Below, piece after piece: positions 50,301 through 61,656 of a stretch of 64,000 nt of DNA. Source of the stretch: Melampsora larici-populina 98AG31 (taxonomy: Eukaryota; Basidiomycota; Pucciniomycetes; Pucciniales; Melampsoraceae); the NCBI RefSeq assembly GCF_000204055.1, contig NW_006768769.1, forward strand, positions 440,222 to 504,221, in the 5' to 3' direction. The position numbers and the translations under genes are program-made. The notes beneath the pieces are model-generated. The model was not told where the DNA came from, did no database searches, and was given only the letters and a program-made list of their open reading frames with translations. Numbering within the stretch: the stretch's first letter is position 1; every line of letters begins with the position of its first letter.

Positions 50301-51505
50301 CCTTCTTTTTCTTAGACTTGGCGGAAGCGCTCATTTGATTGGTAGCATTTGCAGCTGAACCAGCGATCTGAGTGGAGGCCAATAGGTTGGCGATCAGTCT
50401 CGAGAGTGATCGGCGAGTGACAAAGTCTACAGTATCCAGGCCCTTGACACAAATCGTAAGATAACTTTCAATATCGCTCATTGAACTCAAAAGGTCAGAG
50501 GATCTATCTGATAAAGTTAGAAGACATTCGACCGTCCCTCTGATGATCGAGTACGTTTTGTCTGCAAGGGTAGCTCGAAGTGTCTTGAGGACGTCCTTTG
50601 CAAGATTATCTGAGGAAGTGAGAGTTTTCGAGCCGATGATGAGTGCTGAGTTCAAGCAGTGAAGAGCTTGATATCTTAGTATGGGTGGCTTGCGTAAATA
50701 AAGACCTCAAACGACCAATAAGTAAGGAAAAGAAAAGGAAACTGTGTGATGTGGATGACGGATTAAAAAATGTAGAAAATTACTCACGGAAGAGCTTGCT
50801 TTGATAACCTTTAGTGATGTCAATACACTTTCAGCAAACTGAGACATCACTTGTGAACCGTGAACCTTCATGATCTCCCCTGCAACATAAAAGCAAGATC
50901 TGAGAAAGGGGCGATCGATTTGGTCAAAAACTGGAGTCACGATCAAAAATCTGGAGCAAGACCCTAGTACTCACACACGGTACGATCTATTTTCGAGGGT
51001 CACTTTTGAGGGTTCTGTGCCAGCTACCCTCAACAGATTTCCTACTACGTCGAAAAGTGTTCTTTGCTCTGCTCGATCAACTGTGAAGACCTCGGTATCT
51101 CATTAGAGTTGAGATGTACACCATGTTCGTAGAGAATGATGCCCACATAATTTCACCAATATCCTTGCAATAATATTCCTTATAGGCCTTCCAGGTGGTG
51201 GAGCGGGTCGAGATGTAGGGGCAATAAAAGTGAGCAACCGAACTAGATCGGATTCGATTTGAGTTTGAGAAGCTCTGAGTGCATCCTATGATAGAAGGGG
51301 TAAAGCTTGAGTCTCGATGCGGTTTTCAAATTGAGAAGACGGGCATCCTATTCACCTCATCTGATGCGTCAAGATCGTTTTGAAGTTTGTGCAGCCATTG
51401 TAGAAGCCAGACCTCTCCTCGATCGGCCACCGTGGCAGCTGCGAGGTCATCGAGATCCAAGGCTTCAAGTGATGGTTTCGTTTCTTTTTCGGGAGTTTCT
51501 ACCAT
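44346..51505 (-). CDS. LAA1: HEATR5/Laa1-like HEAT-repeat protein
   Basis: Laa1/HEATR5 proteins are very long HEAT-repeat scaffolds that help AP-1 adaptors and clathrin at the trans-Golgi and endosomes. The protein here is roughly 2,000 aa. Exons placed firmly: 51505-51356 (MVETPEKETKPSLEALDLDD..), 51285-about 51157, 50930-50788, the large exon 50688-47011 (1226 codons of HEAT repeats), and 46945-about 46702 beginning NFKYSSDLDFDEAPLLEQHQ. Further exons follow through ELSSTASVMIKTAVYAAWAE, YLCDVIKPHLALLCPLW and YYESAWLKMMRATAYL to the conserved end SLDAIAFKEATNALEADQR...LENALRGSI and a TAA at 44346. Exon limits around 51160-50930 are uncertain: a short exon reading DRAEQRTLFDVVGNLLRVAG clearly belongs but its junctions have alternatives. 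No internal stop in the large exon. Confidence 0.87.
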
Positions 51506-52124
51506 TGCCCAATTGAGTTAATGTGCGATTCGAAGAGAGGTTGATAGAGAAATGAAGTTGACTGAGTTTGTGATGAAGTTGAGAATATGGATTGGCAGCA
51601 GATGGTGACTGAAGTTGAAATGGAAAGTTGACACGAGTTTCACAGATTTCAAATTGACATGACACCACATCAATGGCTGAATTCTATAAATTGCTCGCCA
51701 CTTCTCCTGAAGATAAACCCTCATGATCACACCTTGAAGGTCCATGTGAATACAATGCCGTCAGAATGAGTATACTACAAACTCTTTAATTCTTCAAAAA
51801 AAAGCTCAGCTTTAGGTGGGAAATGAATATCACACTCCAATGGGCAAGTTAGGGCAAGTCTGTAAGGCAAAGGTTTGAAGACGCCATGACAAGGTTTGAA
51901 TTGAGAGACAGTCGCCAATCATGTTCTCGGATATATATAATTCTATCATTAGGTGTGGGTAATGGTTTGCACGCAGATGATGGCAGATAGTGGAATCTAT
52001 CATCCGGTAGGTTTTTTACAGATTTCGCAATCACATCAAGAAAGTCCTCGACTTCATTCCATATATGCTCCGAACACAAGCAATAAAAAAGCCCAAGAGA
52101 TGTACGCCAACAAGCAGGTTGAAG
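51506..52124. other. Spacer between PRMT3 and HEATR5/Laa1
   Basis: Both genes are on the minus strand; this is the 3' flank of PRMT3 and the promoter of HEATR5. No further feature seen. Confidence 0.5.
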
Positions 52125-54087
52125 TTACACTGACCAAACCTGGGCGGAGTAAGGTTCCCAGTCTGATTTTGTATCTTTGCGAACTCGCCACATCATGCTG
52201 ATTTCGAGTTCACGTCCGTTGTCGGGCTGGACGGACCATGTTGTGACCCCCTCTAGCTCAGTGTCTACAAATCCCACACAAATCGACATTCAGCATCAGG
52301 CATTTAACACACCAGTCGTGATTGAACAAAAGTGAAAGACAAACCGGCTGTGACATCAAATGGTTGTTTCAATAAAAGTAAAGTTTGATGCCAATGTGTT
52401 GAGGTGGCTCTAGCACTAGTCGAAAATCCAACTTCACCTTCACTTTTCGTCCAATTATGGTCATCTTCCAGGGCAAGGCCTTCAACAAGTCGGCCATCAG
52501 TAGTAAAAAAGGTATCAAACCAGATCAAGAAACCATTGAACTTTTGATTTGCTTTCAATTGATCACGAAACCGGAGGGTAAACGGCTTAGCGAACGAGAT
52601 ACAGTCCTTGAGCTCAGATGACATTGTGGCTGTGTGCACATCTCGTAGACAGGTAGATTGAGTCAAAATACCGTCAGATGGAAAGTCCTCGATGAGACCC
52701 TCTTCATACATGCGTTTCGTCATCGACTCGCGCATCTTAAATCCATATTTATTTTCATCCCACCAAGATACTTTTTCTTTCAGCCAAGTCTCATCACTCC
52801 AGCCAGCCATCAAGATCGAACATTGAGAGGGTGCCATGAGACCTCCGGAATCGACTGACCGTAAGAATCGATCTCGTGCTATGAGTACTGAAGGTAAAAA
52901 GACTTCATACAAGCATGCATAACCCATCCACTCTGAAATGATGATATCGACCTTTTCACCATCTAAATCACGTTCAATATCTAAAGTTTCAACCTTTTTG
53001 TTCAAGACCTTTACAACATCCGAAATTCCGTTGGCTTTCATATTCATAACTGCATTCTTGGCGATCTGACTTGCATCAACTGCATATACTTTTTTAGCTC
53101 CAGCTTGAGCAGCAAAGAATGATAAAATTCCTGTTCCACATCCGATGTCCATGACTCGCTTGTTATGAAATAGGTCTGGATTGGAGGTGATGAAATGCCT
53201 GTATGAGTCGGTGCGTACTTGATCCTGAATCATCGTCCAATGGATACCTTCGTGAGCGTAACTAGAGAAGTAGTGAGTGTCGTCGTCTCGCTCTGCTTTA
53301 GGCTCTGTCGAATCAGCGGTGGTACGGGTGTCCTCGAGCAAAGAGCTGGTGTCTCCGAATAATTTCCGTACTCGGGCATGGTCTTGTCCTAGTTGCTCGA
53401 GCTGGATACGCAGCCGTTCAACTTCCAACTGGGAAGCGATGTGCCCATTTGCCGCGATGCGACCATCAGAGGCAGATACCACTTGATCAGCCATTGGTGA
53501 AAATTCCGCCTGGTCGGTCTGTTCATCCTCAAAATCGTATTCTAAGACATTAAATAAATCAATCTTCTGGGAGACTGGATAATTTCGGGACCAAAAGCAT
53601 AAAGAAATGATTGCCTACGTAGCATTCCATCCTCGGGAAGACGAGGGATAAGCCATTCATGAGATTCATCAAGCAACCAACTCTCTTTTCCAGTCAAACT
53701 GTTCAATTCCACTTTAGTTCTTCCGAAATCATTTCCTGAACGAATCCAGTTGATAAGCTTGATACGACCGATACAATCCAAACAAAGTCGTTTGATCAAA
53801 GCTTTGATACAAAAATTGTGTTTGCGGATGTCATGTTCGAAAGCTTCTTCGACTGATGATAATTTTGAGGTTGGGTGGATCAATGAATAAGTCGGTGTGC
53901 TGATATCTTCTTGCCAATCGTCCCATTCATTGTTCTCTTCGCCCCCATCTTCAGATTCACTCTGTGATTCAACATCGCTGTCAAGGTCGATCTCGAAACG
54001 GGTCGCTCGGTCACTTGGACCTGCAATCATGGAATCTTGTGTCGGTTTGGCATTCTCTGCATTGGAGGAGGTGTGAGGTTGTGTCAT
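52125..54087 (-). CDS. PRMT3: Protein arginine N-methyltransferase 3
   Basis: PRMT3 transfers methyl groups from S-adenosylmethionine to arginines; its known main target is ribosomal protein S2 (uS5). Exons 54087-53619, 53541-52345 and 52264-52125 give 601 aa. The acidic N-terminus is followed by WDDWQEDI and a zinc-finger-like segment that keeps H-x4-H (FEHDIRKHNF) and LINWIR, but has TYSLIHP where the usual CxxC cysteines should be. The catalytic core is complete: DDTHYFSSYAHEGIH, AdoMet-binding VMDIGCGTGILSFFAAQAGA, the double-E loop SEWMGYACLYE, and the THW loop STHWHQTLLL. It ends DTELEGVTTWSVQPDNGREL...YSAQVWSV. Length and order match PRMT3 rather than PRMT1, which lacks the N-terminal extension. 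Substrate binding through the finger may be altered. Confidence 0.93.
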
Positions 54088-55355
54088 ATTTCTTGTAGAA
54101 GCTGTGCAACAATGCGCGTTCTTGGAAAAAGTTTTGAGCTGTATGTATGCGTTACATGTGCAACCGCATGTGAAAGACGTGGGCAGACACTTCTGCGCAG
54201 CAGCTCACACCAAGATACCTCAAAATACTTTAATAGCACTTTCCTTGGACAGTTCACCACTCTGCACCTACCCAGAAATGTTCTATATTTCGAAGAAAAA
54301 GACGAATGAGGCAGGAAATTTTGGTCCTTCAGTTTTGTAAAGCTACTTACAATACTTTGCTTAACCCCAAAGCAAAGAATAATCTCAAATCTCAGGGAAA
54401 TAGAAGGAAATTTTAGAGAAAAGGTTCAAATTCCATTGCTCAATCAAATTACAATTTCGAAACGAAACAAATGGATGTGTATTCTGGAATCATATAAGGA
54501 GATCTAACTAATGAAAAGGTCGTGAAATCCAGTAAGAATGACAGGAAGACCAGAATGAAAGAAGTAGAAAAGAAGAAAATAAACACACAAATTCTCTGGG
54601 GTGCCTCAATTTCAAAACCTTACATAATCAAAATAACATTATTGTACATCCCATGCTTCTGGGAAATGAAAGCCATGATAAAGGTAAAAAGATGATGCTA
54701 TGAAGGTACAACCTTTTCCAAAGTGATGTTCAAAGAGTGACCTGGTGCAGATGGGGAACTTACCTTCACTCATATTTTCTTTTTGACTACCTTACAAACC
54801 ACAGCAATACTGAATACATGGTATATGACTATCAGATGATTTTAGCCCTTCTAGTAAACTGGTATTTTTCTCATGAGGACAACAGTAAAGATGGTGAAGA
54901 AACCTTGGACACTGAAATTAAAGAAAATATATCTCAAAGAAAAGTGTTCCGTGATAGACATGGTAATCATACAACATTTACACAATACCATCCTAGGTCT
55001 CCGCAACATAGGCAATGACTGGATCTAGCTGATGATAGAAGTTGAGATAGTATCATTTTTTAAATCTGTCAAACAGTCATCCAAAACTGAGTTTGAAATG
55101 AATGGGTATGAGAAAACATCAAAGGATTCCACTTTTGATATCACCTGTGCTATCATTGCACAAGCAGAGCAGAAAAATGCTTCTACCTGCTTTTTGGGCG
55201 TCTTTTGAGCATCAATGGATAGAGATAGGAACTGAGATTTGGAATGGAAAAGGCATGGATGTTCATGAAAAAGATACACGAAAGATGGTCAGCAGTTGTT
55301 TCAAATAAAATTTATGTAGAGATATACAGTAAACTACTGGAAGTCACATTCATAC
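54088..55355. other. Intergenic region with a decayed ORF
   Basis: Past the PRMT3 promoter, 54737-55310 (+) reads as protein fragments in changing frames (YDYQMILALLVNWYFSHED; then TFDITCAIIAQAEQKNAS), broken by stops. It may be an old gene or transposon relic; family not recognised. The sequence right up to 55355 is the left flank of the hAT-like element. Confidence 0.35.
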
Positions 55356-56425
55356 CAACGCTCGGATCTCAACGTAATCCGCCGTAACGTTATGTAAAAC
55401 CCATAACGTTACGGTCAACCGTATTAATTCTTAACCGTTCCGTAACGTTGTGGGGGAGCACCGTAGCAAAATGCTCACTTTGGTACGGTTGTGCCGTAAT
55501 GAAGCGTACCGCGATGCCTATCTCAGGGCCAGATTTCGGTCGTCGCGGCCTATTCTATTAAAAATATGAAAAAAAAACAAAAAAAGATATGATAATGACC
55601 TCTTAACGAGAGACAAGAAAAGAAGTAAAATAATAGCAATACTCTTGAGAGAAAATAGATAAGAAAACATCAAAAGATGAGAAAGAAAGGCCACAAAACA
55701 GAAGAATATCATAAAAAGCACGAAAATACCAATTTTTTCTTCATGTTGTTGATTAAAGAAGTTAACAAGAAACGAGAAAAACAATTCGAAAAGAGAACGA
55801 TTGATTGCGGGTAGTTGTAAGTAGTAGCAGACAACCCATCATCATCTTCTTCATATCTAGCTCTGGCCTCTCGGTGGCCTGAGAAAATGGGATTATTTGA
55901 GTTCCAGTTCCGATTCCGTATCTGTCCGGTGGCCAGGTTTTGAAAGATGTTGGGTCAAAAATCTGCTTGCCCGAGTGACTTGACATGACAGCAGAGATAC
56001 GAGAGCTCGATCGTCCATCTGAGCTTTGGCTAGCTCCATTCGAACGTGGAGGTTGAATGAAATGATGAGGTAAACCAGGTCTCGGTCGACGTGAATAGGA
56101 TTGAGGTGGAGATGATTGAGAGTTTGTAAGGATCAATATGGTTTTGGAAGGCCCCTGCGTTGAGAAAATTGTGGGATGGTATCAGGAATGTGTGAGGTAA
56201 TGGGTTAAGGGGAAAACCCTGTATGGAACCGTAGTCATAACAGATTTTGTCGCGGTTTACCGTAACGAAGTGGACCCGTAATCGTAATTGGGACCGTAAC
56301 CGGGTTCTGACACTTGGCATTCCGGTACGGTGGTACCGTAGTGTCAAAAGGCGGAACGCGGTACGGCGCGGACCGTAACGTACCGTACCGCTGACCGTAA
56401 TGACTTCGCTGAGGTCCGAGCGTTG
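55356..56425. mobile_element. 1070-bp hAT-like non-autonomous element with subterminal ACCGTA motifs
   Basis: The ends CAACGCTCGGATCTCA and its inverse (TGAGGTCCGAGCGTTG, one mismatch) are flanked by TTCATAC at 55349-55355 and 56426-56432. A 7-8 bp duplication fits hAT. Both subterminal regions (about 55380-55515 and 56225-56405) are packed with ACCGTA/CCGTAAC and the inverse TACGGT/GTTACGG, well over a dozen copies, as expected for transposase-binding sites. Internal ORFs on the minus strand (for example 56136-55762, Ser/Pro/Arg-rich) do not resemble a transposase. Confidence 0.8.
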
Positions 56426-57682
56426 TTCATACCACAAAAGCTCAGCTTTGGAAGATTCTGGCTCAGTGGTGTCATCCAGGGATGGATGTTTGGGTGGTGT
56501 ATCATATGGTCCAATAATGAGATTGATAGGTAAAAAAACAACTCATGGAAGTAAGTAGTAAAGGTTTTTCATGGTCAGCAGCAAATCTCACATTGGTGTT
56601 TTGCACATTGGGTCTTGGCTCCAGAAAATCAGTATGGGAAGTATGGGTAATGCACCTCTGTTCTGTGTGTTTTGTCTATAATGCTTGGATGAAGGGGGCA
56701 AATAGATGTTTTGATGAACAAATAGTTGTAAAGATATTGCAACCACAAGGGGTGAACTGTCACTTCAGGGGAGAATACTGTTGAAAGATAGAAAGGCAGA
56801 GGAAGACCAGCTGAAAATTTGATCTCATCATCTTTCAACATAAGTGAAAGTTTGCAAAGATCCCTTTCTGATATGATAGAGATAGTAAGATAATGAAGAT
56901 TTGCCATCATTGGGTGCTTCCAATGAAAGTTTGTAGATTGGGTGACTCCAATGAAAGTTTGCAGATTGGTTTTTAGCCAATCTGCTCTACAATTTTATGG
57001 TCCAGAGGTGTAAGCTTAGAGATTTGAAAAAAGGACACTCTGATATTTCATCCACATACATACATGAGCTGATCACAAGTGTTCAAAATAAGGGCACCTT
57101 TATAAAGTGTCCTTTGGGATGACTGGCGCTTCAGGAAAAGGTTGCATAAGTATGGAAATCCTTTGATTTCAACCCAAGATGGGATGACATAAATGGTGTT
57201 ATCCTAAATAAACTCAAAGCAACAAGATATCAAGGCAATCACATGTGTCCACACACTTCAAGACATTGTGTCTGAAAGGTACAATGCTACCCCTGTCTAG
57301 CAGGCTCAATGAAAACCTCCATTAACAAATTATACACAAAAGAGAACAATTACATTCCTTGTCATATCAACATTGACATGATTAATTCCCACTTCTCAAA
57401 TCAATTATACCATCGTGTCTCTATTAAAATGCCTGTGTATGAGCCACAAAAACACACAGAAAATGTAGCTAACAGAAAGATGAATTTCACATATCACCAA
57501 ACAAGATATCATTGAACTAGATTCAAGTCAAGCTCTTGTTGATGTCAAACAAAATTGAAAACTCTTATCGAGTCTTTCTATTAATTAACAACTGTCCTAC
57601 AAAGTTATACACAGCATTGAATATGGTAATTATGGGATCCAAATAGTGTCTAGTCAACTAGGAAATAAGGATACCTGTATCC
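56426..57682. other. Intergenic region with a 28-bp tandem duplication
   Basis: No gene supported. Two adjacent copies of a 28-bp unit (TTGGGTG..TCCAATGAAAG) lie at 56910-56937 and 56938-56965. Short ORFs such as 57309-57515 have no recognisable content. Confidence 0.4.
56910..56965 (+). repeat. 28-bp direct tandem duplication
   Basis: Two 28-bp copies differ at only three positions (GCTT/GACT and TGTAGA/TGCAGA). A partial third copy (TTGG) follows. Confidence 0.85.
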
Positions 57683-58033
57683 TCAAACTACCAAGGCCAG
57701 AATGGGAATCATGAAAACGAAAAAGTACTTTGAATGATCAAAGTTAAATCTACAGCTAGGAGCACCAGAGCTAAGTAAGAAAGTGCTCAAGACAGCACTA
57801 TTCTTGGATTTTATTCTATTTGATTCGGCTTTTTGTAAATCAGCACATTTTGCCCTTGAATTACAACCTGATCCTTCTAGCTCCAAAAAGAACTTCTCTG
57901 GATCAATTCCTGTCGAAGAGGCAAACATGATCACATCGTATTTATCTTTAACACTGCAGTTAGGACATTTGCTCAAGACCTTGAGGATTGAATTATGTGA
58001 TGATTCAAACAAATTTTGATCAATCAACAACAA
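57683..58033 (-). CDS. Possible 3' exon of a GPI-anchored-type secreted protein
   Basis: Function not recognised. The minus-strand reading carries five cysteines (LSKCPNCSVKDKYD, GSGCNSRAKCADLQ, GAPSCRFN) and ends in a hydrophobic tail, YFFVFMIPILALVV, directly before the TGA at 57683. This resembles a GPI-attachment signal. Upstream on the same strand, 58200-58050 reads as helical sequence (SLIEFLSLNVAVVQQDI..VDQLLTAAC) in another frame. A gene with an unplaced intron or a frameshift here is possible. No start or signal peptide could be connected. Confidence 0.3.
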   Translation of the reverse strand: MLLIDQNLFESSHNSILKVLSKCPNCSVKDKYDVIMFASSTGIDPEKFFLELEGSGCNSRAKCADLQKAESNRIKSKNSAVLSTFLLSSGAPSCRFNFDHSKYFFVFMIPILALVV

Positions 58034-60378
58034 GCAGCCGTCAGGAGCTGATCAACATTTATGAAGGTAGTGTGCAAAGAACTGACTGATGCGAGTTGAG
58101 TTTTGACCCGTGGGATATCCTGCTGGACCACCGCAACGTTCAATGACAAAAACTCTATGAGGCTTTTGAGAATAAAGCAAAGATTCAGAAATCATATCAC
58201 CCAATCTCAAAGATCAACTTCAGACAATCATATTTACGCTTTCATTTGTGAGATAGCACCTTTGGGAGCCCTGGGCCCAATGCTACGTAAACCGACAATC
58301 ATGCTCCCATAGAGTGTCATATAGATTGATAGCTTGTCCAGGGCGGTGTCTTTAGGAAGGTTCTTCGAGGGTGATAAATTTTGAAGCGCAAAAGGGACCG
58401 GAACCCAGCTTTTATCTGATTGATGATAATCAATGGAGGACTGTGATGGCAGGAAATATCGCCACGAAATTTGTTTCAATCAAACCCGTCTATCATCTAG
58501 GACAAGAAAGAAAGTCGAAAATGGTTACGCACATATGTCGTTCCCTGATACTTTAAGTCTGGTATAGGCGGAAAAGCTTGAGGCTGTAAGATGTAAATTG
58601 ATCAGACCAGTTTCAACTTCATTTATTGTGGCATTCAATATCAAGCGCCGAACTCACGCCTTCAACGCATTCAATGTCGGGGTTTAGTCTTGAAGATTGC
58701 GGAATTGAATAATTGCCTGCAACATAGCAAGGTTTATCAGGGCCTGGGATGATCCCTTTTGCGGATGAGGTAGCTATTTTTATCATTCCAATGGAGGACC
58801 GTGTTTCGATATCATGAGCTTCGTTGTCATCACATCATGTCCTTTAATATCACGCTACATTTAGCAGAAAAATCACACGTACACGTTAAGAAAAGAGTAA
58901 TGTAGAGAAAGAGGGATGGTATTGAGATTATTAAGAATCGAGAAGATGGCATTCTAGATATCGTCCTTGAAACAATTATCGATAACCCAACGGACGGCAT
59001 CAGCTGATACGGAAATCAGCGCTTGACTAAGTGTGAAAGTGACATGCGAATGAATATCAACATGGCAAGTTTTTACTCTTTGAATGGTTTTGGGAATCAC
59101 AGCTACTTACGCAAGCCGTTGAGTATCCTTGTTCTGGGCGAGAGAAATTTGAGTTGAAGGGCGAGGAAAATTGATAAATGATCCTCAAGAGGCCTGGTAG
59201 AGGAATTTTCCAAGGCGGCAGAGGCAGAGGCACTTTTTCCTCTCGCCGCCGTAGTCAGAAGTGGTATAAGTAGAAAAGGCTTCAAAAAGGTAAGCTATAC
59301 TTGAGTATCATATCAGATTGCACTGCAAGTATGAGAAGATGACATTTCAAAAAGCCGAGCAAAATCATAAGACGAGAGGGGCACTCACATCGATTCAAAC
59401 TGGTTGATCTGCCCAATTCATGCAAGGATGACTACAAGAAGAGGATAGGAAAATGTGTTCGGTAGGTGGGAGTCCCCCAGGTGATTAAAACAGATTTCGC
59501 AGCCTGCTACGAAAGAAGTGACCCCTTCACAACCCCTTCACATGCTTCATTACGATGGGAAATCCTCGATGAACTATTGGCTGCTAGACTACCGGAATCT
59601 AAGAGTGACTTTGTGGTCATTGTAGCATGTTCCGTGTGTCAGAGCGACCTTTGCATGATTTTCAATGGTTGCGAGCCAAACTGAATTCATGCTCGTATCA
59701 ATGCGGCAGCAGGTACAAACGCACACATTTTTTGTACGGACTTTGAAAAGAATGGATGGCGCTTGGCCGCCTGTTGGATATGTGAAGCATATCACTCACT
59801 TCAGATTGATCATGGAATTGCCTGGTTGTCATAGTTCAGTGCTTGTGATCGAAACCTCTCGTGAACATTGACCATGATACTCAATATGCTCGGCGAAATA
59901 GACACGCGAGTGCCAATTTTACCCGTTGTCTGGAGGGCTCTATTCAACGGTGCAGAGCTGTGAGTCACGTTCAGGAGTTGAACACAAACCAACACCTTAT
60001 TTTGTCAAGTGGACATGAAGGCGCTTGACTCGTGAGCGGAGTCTTCATATGTAACCGGAAAGCCATCATCCATGGCGATCACAAATGGCCAACAAAAGAT
60101 GCGTTGCAGCAGGTTGAACTTGCAGAGCCACATTGTCGGCCCCCACTTACATATGTGAGTTGCTCCTCGTACATATGTAATTGACGACATGGAAACCTAG
60201 ATAGGTTTAGGTTATCATATCCAATTGATGAGACTTAAGCAGTATCGGTAGCGCGAATCCAGCCCCGCGACCCCAGGAAACATTTGCTAGCATACGAATC
60301 TCAAGGTGAGCCTCAATCATACTGCTTCGTCAAGGCCATAGTGCTAACTTTCACTTTCGATCATACAATCCGATCAAG
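58034..60378. other. Mostly unassigned region before the ribosomal-protein gene
   Basis: Contains minus-strand coding-like fragments (58479-58234, KSWVPVPFALQNLSPSKN) and the small candidate gene at 58954-59285. The rest shows no supported feature. An imperfect inverted repeat around ACATATGTGAG / GTACATATGTAA lies at about 60150-60182. Confidence 0.35.
58954..59285 (-). CDS. Small 80-aa hypothetical protein
   Basis: Unrecognised. Two exons, 59285-59111 and 59021-58954, join with a canonical 89-nt GTAAGT...CAAG intron and close in phase. The N-terminus MKPFLLIPLLTTAARGKSAS could be a weak signal peptide. The C-terminus reads SVSADAVRWVIDNCFKDDI before a TAG. Single Cys. It may instead be part of a larger minus-strand gene with the fragments downstream. 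Confidence 0.3.
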
Positions 60379-61656
60379 ATGTCTGTTTCCCGAGTGCCCG
60401 CTGCCCTTGCCCCTACCGACGAAGATGTCAGCTTGCTCTTGGCCGCCCAGTAAGCTCATCAGATTATACAGTCGACCATGCATTAATGTGAACTACGAAT
60501 GAATACGAACTACCAAACCTTTTTGATCAATTAGATGCCACATTGGAAGCAAGAACTGCTCCAAGGGTATGTTGCGATATGTCCACAAGCGTCGACCTGA
60601 TGGTGTCAACGTGATCAACCTCAACTCCACCTGGGAAAAGTGTGAGTGGATCGTTGTTTTAGCCCACGGTTTTACCCTAACGATCATTCCTCTACATCAT
60701 TGACACGCTCCAACTTCTTATTCTACATGTCCTCCAGTGATCATGGCCGCCAGAATCATTGTCGCCATCGAGAACCCCCACGATGTCTGTGTGATCTCTG
60801 CCCGTCCCTACGGTCATCGTGCTGTCCTCAAGTTTGCCTCCAGTACCGGTGCACAAGCTATCGCGGGACGCTTCACCCGTCAGTCCAGCCTACCCGCTTT
60901 CCCTCACACATTCAAACTGACATGACCTGCATCGCACATCTCATTGCATCACAGCCGGAAACTTCACCAATTACATCACCCGATCCTTCAAGGAACCTCG
61001 TTTGATTGTTGTCACCGACCCTCGTTTAGATGCCCAAGCTATCCGCGAGGCTTCTTACGTCAACATCCCTGTCATTGCTCTCTGTGATACCGATGCTGCT
61101 CTTAACTTCGTCGACGTCGCCATTCCAACCAACAACAAATCCAAGCACTCCATTGGATTGATCTGGTGGTTCTTGTGCCGCGAGGTTCTTCGTCTCCGAG
61201 GCTCATTCCCTCGATCAGGTGACGGAGCTTGGGCCGTTATGCCCGACATGTTCTTCTTCCGTGACCCTGAAGAGCTTGAGGCTGAGGCCCAAGAGAAAGC
61301 CAACAAACTTGCCGAAGAACAAGCTGCTGCCGCTGGGGGTGAGGCTCGTGCTGTTGACTGGGAAGTGACTGGCGCCGGTGCCGGTATTGCCAACGCTGCA
61401 GCAACCATGACCGGTGAGGTCGACTGGGCCGCTCCTGAAGCCACCACTGATTGGGGTAAGTTGTCTTGCACCAATGTTTCCTCGCCATCCTCCGAAACTG
61501 ATTCCTGATTTCCGCATTTTCAGCTGCTGGTGACGCCGGTGATGCTGGTCAATGGTCTGCTGCTCCCGCTGAGCCTGCAGCTGCTGGAGTGAGTTCCTTA
61601 GTTTACAATCCGCTTTTGAAGACAGTGACTGATATTTCTTTACACAGGGATGGTAA
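60379..61656 (+). CDS. RPS0: 40S ribosomal protein S0 (uS2, RPSA)
   Basis: Cytosolic small-subunit protein of the uS2 family, needed for late 40S maturation. Six exons in phase: 60379-60449, 60535-60641, 60738-60878, 60955-61455, 61524-61588, 61648-61656, encoding 297 aa. It reads [64 protein letters not shown], the signature [31 protein letters not shown], and [16 protein letters not shown]. The acidic/Ala C-terminal tail contains repeated W motifs ([27 protein letters not shown]) as in other eukaryotic S0 proteins. The last coding exon is only 9 nt (Gly-Trp-stop). Codon use is richer in C-ending codons than neighbouring genes, as expected for a highly expressed gene. Confidence 0.95.

Noticed and set aside
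55762..56136. Ser/Pro/Arg-rich ORF as a transposase
   Set aside because: No hAT-like dimerisation or catalytic motifs; it is low-complexity and lies between subterminal motif arrays.
60150..60182. ACATATGT inverted repeat as an operator
   Set aside because: Imperfect and short; no dimer-site pattern or neighbouring gene that would support regulation.
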